Counted from the stretch's first letter, positions 23,987-34,002 are shown. The stretch is DNA of 64,000 bases from Hippopus hippopus (GCA_946811185.2 OX328108.1:5293501-5357500), one strand, 5' to 3'. Notes: generated by a model from the letters alone, not told the origin. Numbers and translations are program-made.

Positions 23987-25147
23987 CTATCGAGCAAAAG
24001 TTCGCGGCTGACGTTTACTAGTCGCTCCAGGAAAGTCCCAAGGTCGACGGATGCTGGGATCGTTACCATCTGTGTCGTAGTGAGTAGATCTAGATGCGGC
24101 TGCTAGATTAGAGCTGGTACTTCTTTCCCGATGTTGGCTGTTGGGGTGAGGCGTGCGAGCGTGGCCTCGTCGGGTATGTGAATGTGATCTGCGCCGGGCT
24201 ATATGTTGGTTTGAAGGCTGACTACGAGAGTTTGAGACTACAGATGACACAGAAGATGTACTATTGCTGCGCGTGGGACTATTGTTACTATGCGATGCAC
24301 GAGATTCACGAGCTGTGTACACAGTGTTGTTGACACTAGACTGTTTGTCACTAATACGATTTCCCTTCATCATTTCACTCCAATGCGGAAAAGCATCACG
24401 AATGACGCGACCGTTCAACAGAAGCTTTGCGGGGTAGACAAGACTAACTCTTTTATCTGGATGTTCACTTTTTAGCGATTTGTATTCATTCCATAGTTTT
24501 TTACGGGCATTTACAATTTCTTGAGGGTACTCACGGTTGATACTAAATTTTGAGCCTTTTAACTTGGAAGCATTTGCCATAGTATCCTGTACATCCTTAT
24601 AATCTCTGAATGCCACAATGATTTGACGATTTTTGTCATGTTTATACACACCGAGCCTGTGTGCACGGTCAATACATACATCAGCTGAGATACCAAGAGA
24701 TTGTCGAAGAAAGTTAGTTATAAGTGTGGTACAATTTTCGCCCCTCTCCTCAGAGAATCCACTGAAAAGTAAATTTTTGCGACGGCTGCGCGCCTCAAGA
24801 TCAACGGACTTGTATTCAAGTAAAAGGAGTCTAGCCTCATGGTCATCAATGTGTGTCTTATTATTTCTAATGTCCGAACTTATTTGTAGACATTTATTCA
24901 TTTTTGCTTCCATTTTTGTTAAGTGTTCATCGTTACGTGTAAACTTAGTAAATAGAGCCGAGAGCTTCTCGTCTGTACTTAGAGTTTTAAATTTATCAAT
25001 GTCCACAGTACCATATGTTTCAGAACTACTACCTTTACTTGACTGGGCCTTACGCTTTTTACTCCTTCTATTCGGCAACTGTTCAGTCCATTTGTCCTGA
25101 GAATCAAAAACATCGTCTCGTCCGCCATTTTGCCCAAGGTCAGCCAT
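23987..25147 (-). CDS. LINE-B ORF1 RNA-binding protein
   Basis: Intact 386-residue frame from ATG 25145-25147 (MADLGQNGG) to TAG 23987-23989. It has a basic N-terminal patch (RRSKKRKAQ), a coiled-coil-like region with MEAKMNK and a DHEAR stretch, and an RRM-like fold (RRKNLLFSGFSEE through RQIIVAFRDYKDVQDTM). A C-terminal-domain-like helix region (EIVNARKKLWNEYKSLKSE) follows, then a long Ser/Arg/His-rich tail suited to RNA binding. This is the usual arrangement of LINE ORF1 proteins that coat the element RNA. The frame is open further upstream without ATG, which I take as leader. ORF2 follows in the same frame. Confidence 0.8.
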   Translation of the reverse strand: MADLGQNGGRDDVFDSQDKWTEQLPNRRSKKRKAQSSKGSSSETYGTVDIDKFKTLSTDEKLSALFTKFTRNDEHLTKMEAKMNKCLQISSDIRNNKTHIDDHEARLLLLEYKSVDLEARSRRKNLLFSGFSEERGENCTTLITNFLRQSLGISADVCIDRAHRLGVYKHDKNRQIIVAFRDYKDVQDTMANASKLKGSKFSINREYPQEIVNARKKLWNEYKSLKSEHPDKRVSLVYPAKLLLNGRVIRDAFPHWSEMMKGNRISDKQSSVNNTVYTARESRASHSNNSPTRSNSTSSVSSVVSNSRSQPSNQHIARRRSHSHTRRGHARTPHPNSQHRERSTSSNLAAASRSTHYDTDGNDPSIRRPWDFPGATSKRQPRTFAR

Positions 25148-25532
25148 TCTTAGTATCAATAAGACCAGAAAGAAAATCCACTGTAATCCACTTGAAAAAC
25201 AACGAAATATGGAAAAGAATGCTTTACCACCGCAACATAGGGTTTTAAACAGAGTTTGAACAACGAATTTTTGATGTAGTATCCAGAAAAAGCCAAATAA
25301 GTCCGAATATGTATAGAAAGAAAAAAACCATGTCTTCACCAAACTGACCGGAAGTTAAAAAAAAAAGGAGTGTTATCGAGAATGGTTATGAATACAGACC
25401 TTGACTTGCCATTTTAGATACATGTGAGCCATTTTCTGATAAAAGGGGGCTTAATGCTTCTCCGTGATCCATGGTACCAAGCAAGCTATTACCTACTTAT
25501 AGATCCATAAAAGCCATTTTTTAACATCCGAC

Positions 25533-25744
25533 TTAACCCTTATCCTGCTAAATAACTAAAATGAAATTTTCAATTCGATAATAAAAACCCAAATATTTCA
25601 ATTTCAAATTTATGTTTTGGGGAATAATAACTCCTTATCGGAGAGTGTAGATCCAAGATCAGACTGCACGTTTTGTGCAGTCTGATCTTGATCTACACTG
25701 TCTGCAAAAGGTCAGTGAGTCGCGCTTTGCAGCCTAAGGGTTAA
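25533..25744 (+). mobile_element. P MITE nested in M1
   Basis: TTAACCCTTATCCTGCTAAA to GCAGCCTAAGGGTTAA. Flanking M1 sequence (CATCCGACT before, CAGTGAGGTAGACTGG after) joins correctly if one TTAA is removed, which supports a TTAA target duplication. Confidence 0.9.
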
Positions 25745-25794
25745 CAGTGAGGTAGACTGGTCCTTGGACATGCACAAAATTGACCACAAGAGGG

Positions 25795-27090
25795 CCATGA
25801 TGGCCTTGAAGATGGCCCTCAGTCGCTCACCTGAATCTTTTGACCAAACATGACCCATTTCTAATCTCTTTTGAGATATTATGACAAACATTCTACCAAG
25901 CTTTCATAATTAAGCGACTGAAAATTTGGCCTCTACCTTGTACACAAGCTTTTTCTAGAATTTCTCTCAGTGACCTACATATTAGACAAACACAGCCCTT
26001 TTTCCCATTGTAGATATTATCAAATCAAAGATTCTGACCACCTTTCATAAGTATTGAACAGAAAATGTGGCCTCTAGATTTCCAAAATTTGACATGGCGA
26101 CCTAGTGACCCATTTTCAATTTCATCTTATTGATCATCAAGAAAAACAATCTGACTAATTTTCAAAAGTATTGGACAGAAAATGATGACTCAGGAGCTAC
26201 AGAAGCTATTTTAAAGATTTGACCTGGTAACCTAGTTTTGGCCCAATGTGACCCGTTTTCAAACTCATTCAAGATATCATTATGACAAACATTCAAACCA
26301 ACTTTCATGAGTATTTGACTGAAAATATGGCCTCTAGAGCATATACAGGGTTTTTCTAAGTCTAAGATTTATCCTAGTGGCCTGGTTTAAGGCATAACAT
26401 GACCCATTTTCAAACTAGTCCAAGAATTCATCAAGACAAACATTCTGACCAAGTTTCATGAGTATTGCACTGAAAATATGGCCTCTAGAGCGTACACAAG
26501 GTTTTTCTACGATTTGACCTAGTGACCTAGTATTTGCTCCGACATGACCCATTTTTTAACTATTCCTAGGTAGTATCAAGACAAACATTCTGACCGACCA
26601 ACTGTCAAGAGGTGGGACTGAAAATGTGGCCTGTAGGGCGTACACAAGGTTTTTCTAAGATTTATCCTGGTGACCTTGTTTTTGACCCGACATGATCCAT
26701 TTTCAAACTCGTCTGAGATATCATCAGGACAAATATTCTGATCAACTTTCAAGAGTTTTAGACTGAAAATGTGGGCTGTAGAGCGTACACAATGTTTTTC
26801 TAAGATTTGACCTAGTGACCTAGTTTTTGACCCGACATGACCCATTTTCAAACCCGTCCGAGATATCATCAAGACAAGGATTATGACCAACTGTCAAGAG
26901 ATTTGGAATGAAAATGTGGCCTGTAGAGCGTACACAAGGTTTTTCTAAGATTTGACCTGGTGACCTAGTTTTTGACCCGACATGACCCATTTTCAAATTC
27001 GTCCGAGATATCATCAATACAAACAATCTGACCAAGTTTCATGAGTATCGGACAAAAAAATGTGGCCTCTAGAGCGTACACAAAGTAAAA
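25795..27090. repeat. Long tandem array, 143-149-bp units
   Basis: A header ACAAGAGGGCCATGATGGCC opens the array, followed by about nine units of the type GACCTAGTGACCTAGTTTTT, GACATGACCCATTTTCAAAC, AGATATCATCAAGACAAACA, CTCTAGAGCGTACACAAGGT. Spacing of the last motif is 149, 149, 146, 146 and 143 bp toward the right, where units are most alike. Open frames at 26576-27035 (minus) are repeat read-through, not genes. Confidence 0.85.
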
Positions 27091-27290
27091 CCCCTGTCAC
27101 ACCAGGGCAGCGATCCCACGCAGACTGCGCAGGCTGACCTGGGTCGATACTTTTCGCAGATGCATTAAGCCCCTTTTACATAGAGCATGGCTTTTCGCAG
27201 ATGCATTAAGCCCCTTTTACATAGAGCAAGGCTTTTCGCAGATGCATTAAGCCCCTTGTACACAGAGCATAGCTCATGTATACAGTGATA

Positions 27291-27461
27291 CTCGATAAAA
27301 AGAGATGACAATACCAAGAGACAAAAAAAAAGAAACTCGGTCAGGGTATAAAATGACAACCTGTTTTGAAATATATACCCGAGCTTACCATGGGTCAATA
27401 AGTAGGCTAAACACACCGCAATATTGCATCATCTTATAACCCTCACTGGAAAGTAAAAACA
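27291..27461. other. No recognised feature
   Basis: Short spacer between two M1 elements. Confidence 0.4.
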
Positions 27462-27895
27462 TGGCCATCGTTGGTGAAAAGGGGGCTAAGTTGGTTGAAT
27501 GGTGTTTTACGCCGCTTTCAACATTATTTTAGTCATATTACGGCGGCAGTTCACATATTCATGTATTTCCTGGGTTTCACCAGCTCTAGGCCGGGGCTCT
27601 GAAGTGTCTTGCACTAGGACATTCCAACGAAAAACCCAGTAGATCCAGTGAGGCTCAAACTCGGGGGGGGGGGGGGGGGGGGAGGCTCCAGGTTACGAGT
27701 TCTACACTTAACCACTGAGCCACGCAGGACTCCGGAAAAGGGGGCTTAATGCATCTGCAAAAAGTCACTATCGACCATGGCAGTGCACACATTCCGGATT
27801 TTATGCATTCATAATAATGTGATGGATTGCTTAGTAAAGTACATCATGGAGACGCATTAGACTCCCTTTTGCCAGAGCGCTGCTGCCATGCGTGT
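27462..27895 (+). mobile_element. M1 MITE split by a SINE
   Basis: The left TIR (TGGTGAAAAGGGGGCTAA) is cut at about 27483. M1 resumes at about 27723 with GGAAAAGGGGGCTTAATGCA and ends GCATTAGACTCCCTTTTGCC. Confidence 0.75.
27484..27725 (-). mobile_element. tRNA-derived SINE, family 2, nested in M1
   Basis: Reverse copy: in minus sense the tRNA-like head is GTGGCTCAGTGGTTAAGTGT and the tail AATGTTGAAAGCGGCGTAAA. The duplicated target GAAAAGGGGGCT(T)AA flanks both sides. It contains a run of 20 G at 27663-27682. Confidence 0.85.
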
Positions 27896-28019
27896 GACAT
27901 CTAATCGCTTATAAAAGCTACGGCACAGGGTGCATTCGCTTTTATTTTCTCGAAGAATTCTCTTTTTTGAATTCTAACCATTACATAAACGGCCCATTTA
28001 TACTTTGTTTGATTCCCTG

Positions 28020-28318
28020 TGTGATGGTTAACGGTATGTTCAACATAATTTCAATAATATCGCGGCGACCAGTCCACCTATCTATGCTTTCCTAGAGTTT
28101 CTTTGACCAGTACTTCGCACTAATTTTTTTCCAAGGCCACTGGCAGCATTCCCACATAACCACCGTCGAAACAACGATTAGCTTTGAGGGTGGAGTGAAT
28201 CCTGTCGCAATGACTATCAAACAATTCTCAGGAAGAATTTTGCCGAGCTGAGCATTCGAACCAGCAACCCCCTGGTTTCAAGCCCTGGACGTTAGTGAAT
28301 GAGCTGCCGGGCTCGGCC
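28020..28318 (-). mobile_element. tRNA-derived SINE, family 1
   Basis: In minus sense: head CCGGGCAGCTCATTCACTAA, B-box-like GGTTCGAATGC, body with TTTCGACGGTGGTTATGTGG, tail ATATTATTGAAATTATGTTG. Confidence 0.7.
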
Positions 28319-28659
28319 CTCAGTTATACATGCCCTGCACGAGATTTTCTGAAAGATTCGACGAGTGATACCAACAGAATATTTCTCTGCCTTTTTCCTT
28401 TTACTTCGAAGTATTCGGTCACACAACCTTTGCATGAAGAGAGCATTTCTTTGGGTTTTATGGACACAGCTTAAGATCAGAGTGCAGAGGACGCCCAGTC
28501 TGATCGTGGGTTCTTATTGTTCGGGAAAAGCAACACATTCATTTCATAAACATTGTGTTTGGTGGTTGGAAATTCAACCTTTTGGACGTCATAGGTAATT
28601 TCAGTTTCTTTTATCATTCGACATTTTGTTTCGATTTTCGAATAAATTTATACAGATCA
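28319..28659. other. No gene seen; P-core remnant
   Basis: Around 28465-28510 the sequence resembles the P internal repeat (CTTAAGATCAGAGTGCAGAG, CCAGTCTGATCGTGG). Nothing else recognised. Confidence 0.4.
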
Positions 28660-28912
28660 TAATCTGGTAAAAGGGGGCTTAATGCATCTCCGTGATACAT
28701 AATACCAAGCTAGTCATCACATAATTATGGATCCATAATAGCCACCTTTTTAAACAGCCGACTTCATCATGAGGTAGAGTGGTCCTTGGATATACAGAAA
28801 ATTGACGAATAGCGAAAAGTTTTGGCCAAGGTCAGCCTGCGCAGGCTGCGCAGGCTGACCAAGGTCGATACTTTTCGCAGAAGTCCCTTTTTTACAGAGC
28901 ATGACTCATATG
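28660..28912 (-). mobile_element. M1 MITE
   Basis: CTGGTAAAAGGGGGCTTAAT to the truncated end AAGTCCCTTTTTTACAGAGC. The inner palindrome is AGCCTGCGCAGGCTGCGCAG, a one-base variant of the usual loop. Confidence 0.85.
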
Positions 28913-28989
28913 TCCTGTTCAAATTTTAACACCTGGGTCACTTCTTACTAAAGTAATAGGCCTTTTTGACTTATAGTTGGAACGAAGAG

Positions 28990-29755
28990 TTAGCTCTTAA
29001 CTAAAAGACAACATTTTAGATTCTACTAAATTAATAGCATTTGCACACGAAATATCAAATGTAGCTCAAAAAATTGATTTCTGTCCTTAAAGGTGGGTAT
29101 TTAGATTTTTCACATCTCACCAAATTAAAAAATATATATATCACTGAAATTTATATTTAAAAACAATACAAATCATTAATAATTAAAAATCATAAAATTA
29201 CAAAAAACAATTTTTTTGGATGGTATTCCCTTAAAAGGCTACGTAGCCTCTTAAGGTATTTTTAGATTTCGCGCCAGAAATCAAAAAAGCATTGTGGGAA
29301 TGTCAAGTGACTGGCACGTGACTAATGACACTTAAATTCCATAACATAACAAACATGTTATTATTTTCCATAATGTCTTCTTCGGACGCTATGTTTGAAG
29401 CTTCGTCTGTGTATTTCTGGTATGTTAATGAGCAAGTTGCTCATGTAAAAATAGACCGTGTTTCCCGTCGGTGTCGACCTGGGCCTTAGTAAATCTCGAA
29501 TTTCTCTTGTTGTCGGTTGGTTTTCGACTACTGGGGTTTTATGAATGAAAATTAAAAAGCTTTGGGAGTATAAGGATGATTTTTTTTTTATTTTTGTAAA
29601 ATTCTCGTCCTAAAATCTGAAGGGCCACCTTTAAAATAGAGGGAAAAATCATGGGAAAAGAAGAACATGCCTGTAACCAGTATTTTCTCCTTGTCCTACA
29701 AGGTTTTAAACATCTTCCTCGTTAACACTATATGGATTGTTTGGCAAATGGTTAA
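28990..29755 (+). mobile_element. K MITE split by a TTAA element
   Basis: The left part 28990-29086 (ATTAATAGCATTTGCACACG, AATGTAGCTC) and the right part 29635-29755 (ATGGGAAAAGAAGAACATGC, GGATTGTTTGGCAAATGGTT) belong to one K copy. Confidence 0.75.
29087..29634. mobile_element. TTAA-flanked element, about 548 bp, nested in K
   Basis: TTAA at both edges, with terminal inverted repeat AGGTGG...CCACCT. An internal block GGCTACGTAGCCTCTTAAGG recurs inverted at 32070-32112, so related copies exist. No transposase frame. TTAA target choice is typical of piggyBac-type transposases. Confidence 0.7.
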
Positions 29756-30339
29756 ATAAGAGAGAATATAAAATTTCAGGTGTACTTGAAGCTAAATGAC
29801 TTGACACATTCTATCGCGGACGATTTACCTTGACCCCTTTAAAAGTTCAACTGACCCATCGTCAGAATAAATTGGATTTTAAGTAACTAGAGCGTAAATG
29901 TTTTTAAGGAGTTGATAATAGTCTCTTAAATAATTGCAGTTCCTTTCTACTGAGCTTTGTTTCAATACTTATTATCGCCAGTCCCATAGAGTTATCCCTC
30001 TTTCAGAACTCTTGCACATAGAGGATAAAAAATGAACAAACTTCGCGAGACAGCGCGATATTATCGGAACCTAAACGGTACCCGTAACTTAGCCTAATGG
30101 TTAACTAACTCATAACGGGAAAAGAAAATGAAAAATGTAAGCCTTAATACTTATAAGACACTGCATTGTGATGAAATGTGCCTCCGTCAGTAGAGATGGC
30201 TGCGTTTGATTGTATACCTACCTCAAATATGACGCCATTGGTTGTTTTTTTTTTTTTTTTTTTGTTTACGCCGTGGTCCCGGTAGTAGGTCTAACCACGC
30301 CTTTAACTTGAAGAGTTCTACTAATCGAAATAAGAACTA
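29756..30339. other. No recognised gene
   Basis: Mixed sequence with a poly-T near 30246-30263. No exon signals. Confidence 0.4.
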
Positions 30340-30553
30340 TTAACCCTTATCCTACTAAATAACTAAAACGAAATTTTCATTTCGATGGTCAGAACCCAAA
30401 TATTGCTATTTCAAAGTTATGTTTCAGGGAATAATATCTCCTTATCGGACAGTGTAGATCAAAGATCAGACTGCACGTTCTGTGCAGTCTGATCTTGATC
30501 TACACTGTCCGCAAAAAAGGTCAGTGAGTCGCGCTTAGCAGCCTAAGGGTTAA
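30340..30553 (+). mobile_element. P MITE
   Basis: TTAACCCTTATCCTACTAAA to GCAGCCTAAGGGTTAA, with well-matched inner arms AGATCAGACTGCACG and CGTTCTGTGCAGTCTGATCT. Confidence 0.88.
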
Positions 30554-30690
30554 AAGGACATTTACATACATAATAATGAGATAGAATGGTCCTTTTAGTG
30601 TACAGAAAATTTATCAATGGCAAAAACGTTCGCAAAAGCTCAGCCTATGGGTCGATACTTTTGCAATAGCATTATTATAACAAATAGAGA
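30554..30690 (-). mobile_element. M1 remnant
   Basis: Keeps GAATGGTCCTTTTAGTGTAC and ATGGGTCGATACTTTTGCAA. Both ends and most of the palindrome are lost. Confidence 0.55.
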
Positions 30691-31283
30691 AGTTATATGT
30701 TGCTTGCTGCACACGATATCATAGTTGTCCAAATGTAATGATTTCCAGTTTGAATGGCCAAATAATGTATTTTGGGAATTCATTCATTGAAATTCACTGG
30801 CATTCAAAGTAGATCTAGATCTATATATGTAAGGTCAGCTATTTCGTGTTATTGTGGTGCCGCATGAGCGGCGGCACTATATTTTTATTCGCTTTTGAAA
30901 AGTGCCTATGGAGGTAGCCATAATTACTGTTTTCTATATGGACTGGTTCAGTGTTTTTTTTTTTAACATACGTACATGTAAAAATACGGTACTTTCATTA
31001 CCAGATCGAGCCCGTACCAACTTTGTTTTTTCTATTTGGACTGATTTTTTTTCTTTTTTAACATGTAAAATACATTGCCAGATCGATAAAAACCAGATCG
31101 TATTCCAGATGGCCCAGAGTTTAAATATTTGTCATGTAGTATCACCACGTGGACCTCTACGAAGTTTGTTCAAGTGATGCCCTTGGCGTAAAAAATTAAC
31201 CCGCTGTAATGTGCCCTATTTATGAGACAACTGATTTGCGGCGCCATTGATGTTATGCATCAATATTTTTCTTGTTTCGTCTT
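30691..31283. other. No gene supported
   Basis: Contains two imperfect direct repeats of about 105 bp (ATGGACTGGTTCAGTG and TTTGGACTGATTTTTTTT, each followed by ACATGTAAAA and CCAGATCGA), near 30940-31095. Confidence 0.45.
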
Positions 31284-31462
31284 TATCCCTTTACAACACA
31301 ATCTGAGGAAGAATGTTTTTATGGTTTTTTTTTTTGTAATATAGTGGGAAAAGGAGAAAATGATGGTAAATGCTTCTCCAACAATGTTTCTACTCTTTCA
31401 GAGAAAAAGAAAAAAAAATCCGATCATTTGAGCCACATTTTTTTAAAAAGTCAATTCGAAAG
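31284..31462 (-). mobile_element. K MITE, decayed
   Basis: Begins ATCCCTTTACAACACAATCT. The hairpin is reduced (AAAATGATGGTAAATGCTTC) and the end is lost after GAGCCACATTTTTTTAAAAA. Confidence 0.7.
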
Positions 31463-31729
31463 AACATCGGTGTTTGTAATTTCAAAATCGTCATAAAAAA
31501 TACACATGATAAGACAACATGATCAAGTATCAAGACAACAATGACCGTTCCGTTTACTATCACATAAGATTCTACATAAATAGCATAAGAAATAATAATA
31601 CTACATTTTTGAAATTCCTTTTTAATATTTCATTAAAAAAAAATGTGGGTCAAAAATAGTTTCCTTTGATATAGTGATACGGATCTAGTTAACAAATTAC
31701 GCAGTACTTTTCATTGCATAACTAATTTC

Positions 31730-32010
31730 TTAAGTTGTAGAGCGTAGGACTTGAAAACATCAAGTCTTGAGCAACTTGAGGATGGGGGTTCGAGCCCCAG
31801 GACTGATCATCAAAAAATTCTAATAGTCTTTCTGATGAGACATTAAACCAAGGTCCCGTGCGACGGTGCTATACACCAAGCACGTTAAAAAACCAGGCGT
31901 AACTTACGACAGGTTACGCCCTTTTATATCCTGCACTATCCCCCGTAACAAAAACTATCAGCCTTAAGGGGCGTCGCCCATAAAGGCAACCACTGGCAAC
32001 AATGAATACA
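31730..32010 (+). mobile_element. tRNA-derived SINE, family 4
   Basis: The head is TTGTAGAGCGTAGGACTTGA with B box GGTTCGAGCCC. The body is TGCTATACACCAAGCACGTT, AACCAGGCGTAACTTACGAC and GGCAACCACTGGCAACAATG. Same family as 54378-54668. Confidence 0.8.
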
Positions 32011-32069
32011 AGCACAGACGCACGTTGTTGATCATGTGTCATTCCCACAAGTCTTTGTGAAACCCTGGC

Positions 32070-32262
32070 GTGAAATCTAAAAATACTTTAAGAGGCTACG
32101 TAGCCCTTTAAGTAAACACCATTAAAAATAGATTTTTTTTCTTACTTTTGTCTTTCTGTTTTGCAGATGATTTGCCAGCTTTTTTCCCTAGTTAATTCAG
32201 TTATAAAACTTTTTTTAAGTTTGGTGAGGTTGTCGAGATGCGACTAGCTCCCTTAAATCAAA
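32070..32262. repeat. Relative of the 29087-29634 TTAA element
   Basis: The block GAAATCTAAAAATACTTTAAGAG plus GCTACGTAGCC matches 29239-29270 in reverse. The rest (GTTTGGTGAGGTTGTCGAGA) resembles the TTTCACATCTCACC end. Confidence 0.5.
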
Positions 32263-32535
32263 TTATTCTTTCAGTTAGCAATTACTCTCCTTTCCGAAGC
32301 TAAAATAAGAATAAGAGCGCAATTTAGAGTGGTTCGTGAATACGGACCGTGAAGTGGCACCATAAATATTTTTCTCTCCTTCTTTTTTTATGGGTGATCG
32401 AGTGACAAAAGAAGATAAAATTACATGTATACGCTTCGTCTACTTCTGAAATAAACAAGTAGTATAGTTAACAAAGAAAGAAACGGGACATTCGAGTGAA
32501 ATGTGAAAGACGTTTTTATCATAATGAGCTATACC

Positions 32536-32786
32536 CTGAATAAAAAGGGGGCTTGATGCATCTGCAAAAAATTTTGACCCATGTCAGCCTGCGCAGTTCG
32601 CGCAGGCTGACCTGGGTCGAAACATTGTCGCTATTGATCAATATTCTGCATGTCAAAGGACCAGTGTACCTCAGTTGGTTGTAAGACAAAAAAGATTATG
32701 TAGATCTATAGTTATGTGATGACTTGCCTGGTATGATGCATCACGGACATGCATTACAACTCCTTTTGCCAGAGGGCCGCTCACAT
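32536..32786 (+). mobile_element. M1 MITE
   Basis: TAAAAAGGGGGCTTGATGCA to ACTCCTTTTGCCAGAGGGCC. The inner palindrome CAGCCTGCGCAGTTCGCGCA is near perfect. Confidence 0.85.
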
Positions 32787-32841
32787 AATTATTAATTGAT
32801 TATCTATTAGTTTAGATTTTACGTAATAGCTCACATTTGAC

Positions 32842-33110
32842 TCGGCCGCCCGGGTAGCTCAGTGGTTAGCGTATCAGACTCGTGACCTGGTGGTTGTGAG
32901 TTTGATACACAGTTGAGGCAAACTGTCTTGCCGGCGATCTTTCGCTTCTCTCCGCTGATGCATGTGAGAAAGTAGTCAGTGACTTGGAAAGAAAGTTGTG
33001 TCTGTACTGGTGTAAGAAAGCCAGGAAACACATGTGTAGGTGCACTTACCGCCGTGATATGACCCAAGCTGTTAAAACGGCGTTAAACCCCAATTAAATC
33101 AATGAATCGA
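32842..33110 (+). mobile_element. tRNA-derived SINE, family 5
   Basis: Head GGGTAGCTCAGTGGTTAGCG with a mutated B box (GTTTGATACAC). The body AACTGTCTTGCCGGCGATCT and tail GTTAAAACGGCGTTAAACCC match 45588-45845. Confidence 0.8.
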
Positions 33111-33117
33111 TCACATT

Positions 33118-33312
33118 TGACTCTTTACCAAACGACAAAAATTATATAATTGTCCAAATTCAAAGCATTTGCAGACGGCAATTTACATGTCGCTGAAATG
33201 ATAAAAAATTTGCCTCTGATAGGATAAAAAAAAAATGTTTTCGGATTTACCAGCATTTCTCCTCTTACCATGTTTATACCATTTCAAAGCCAAATTTTAT
33301 TATTTGAGGTAC
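33118..33312 (+). mobile_element. K MITE, decayed
   Basis: Starts GACTCTTTACCAAACGACAA. It retains AAATTCAAAGCATTTGCAGA and a partial right hairpin arm (CCAGCATTTCTCCTCTTACC). Confidence 0.7.
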
Positions 33313-33357
33313 ACTTTGTATCTAACCAGGCGTTTTCAACTTCGACGCCAAGGAAAT

Positions 33358-33790
33358 ACTGTTGTGATGGTGTAGAATTCGCAATCGGGAGACCCCTACC
33401 TTAAAGTCCGGGGCTCCTATTTATCGACCATGCTTAAGAGCATTCTTAGTCTTATTCTCCAAGATTTTCTAAAATTGAATGCAACGCAACTTCTGATTGG
33501 CTGAACCGAACGGTTTAGCCAATCAGAAGTTATGTTACTTTCAAATTTAGAAAATGCTGGAGAATAAGACCGAGAACGTTCTTAAGGATGGCTGGTGAAT
33601 ATGGACCCTGCTTCTTTTCTTGGGAAAGTCCTATGTCCTATGTCAAGACACTTCAGAGTTCTTGCCCATTACTAATAAAACTGAAAACAGACAAGACAAA
33701 GTGAGCTGTCACAAAGATATGACTGAAATAATGTTGAAAGTGGCGTAATACACCAATCATTCAATCAATCAATCGATCGATCAATCGATC
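33358..33790 (+). mobile_element. SINE family 2 split by M3
   Basis: A head-like piece (GATGGTGTAGAATTCGCAAT) ends at 33416. The body resumes at 33611 (AGACACTTCAGAGTTCTTGC, then ATAATGTTGAAAGTGGCGTA) and runs into (ATCA/ATCG)n to about 33830. Confidence 0.65.
33417..33610. mobile_element. M3 palindromic MITE nested in a SINE
   Basis: The outer ends are CTATTTATCGACCATGCTTA and GATGGCTGGTGAATATGGAC. The centre is AACTTCTGATTGGCTGAACC with its complement GGTTTAGCCAATCAGAAGTT. Confidence 0.85.
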
Positions 33791-34002
33791 GACCGGATCA
33801 GTCAATCAGTCAATCAATCATAGATAATATAAACGAATATTGCCAGTCAATTAAATTGACCAAGATACAGAAATTTCAAGATTTTCGTAAAAATAACTCA
33901 CAACTCGAAAGATCGACCTTTGCGTTCTTGTCTTTCTGATCTTGATCTTCACTGTACTCACAAACAGATTCAGATTTTGCTCATTACACCTTATGGCCAA
34001 AC

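Larger units (their letters stand above)
20510..25365 (-). mobile_element. LINE-B, near full-length CR1/jockey-like retrotransposon
   Basis: Contains, in minus sense, a 5' leader, ORF1 (25147-23987), ORF2 (23986-20560) and a short 3' UTR. Only two lesions are visible in ORF2, so the insertion is young. The exact ends were not defined by target duplications. Confidence 0.85.
25429..27290 (-). mobile_element. M1 MITE split by two later insertions
   Basis: The left part (GATAAAAGGGGGCTTAATGC, then GTACCAAGCAAGC) is interrupted at 25533 by a P MITE and resumes at 25745 (CAGTGAGGTAGACTGGTCCT). It is interrupted again at about 25795 by a tandem array and resumes at about 27106 (GCAGACTGCGCAGGCTGACC). 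The right terminal segment is present three times at 41-bp spacing (27151, 27192, 27233). Confidence 0.8.

Noticed and set aside
26576..27035. Repetitive minus-strand frames with HVGSKTRS motifs
   Set aside because: They are the 146-bp tandem array translated; the period is not a multiple of three throughout and no start or splice signals fit.
25795..27090. CRISPR-like regular repeats
   Set aside because: Units are contiguous, diverged and lack unique spacers; the genome is eukaryotic.
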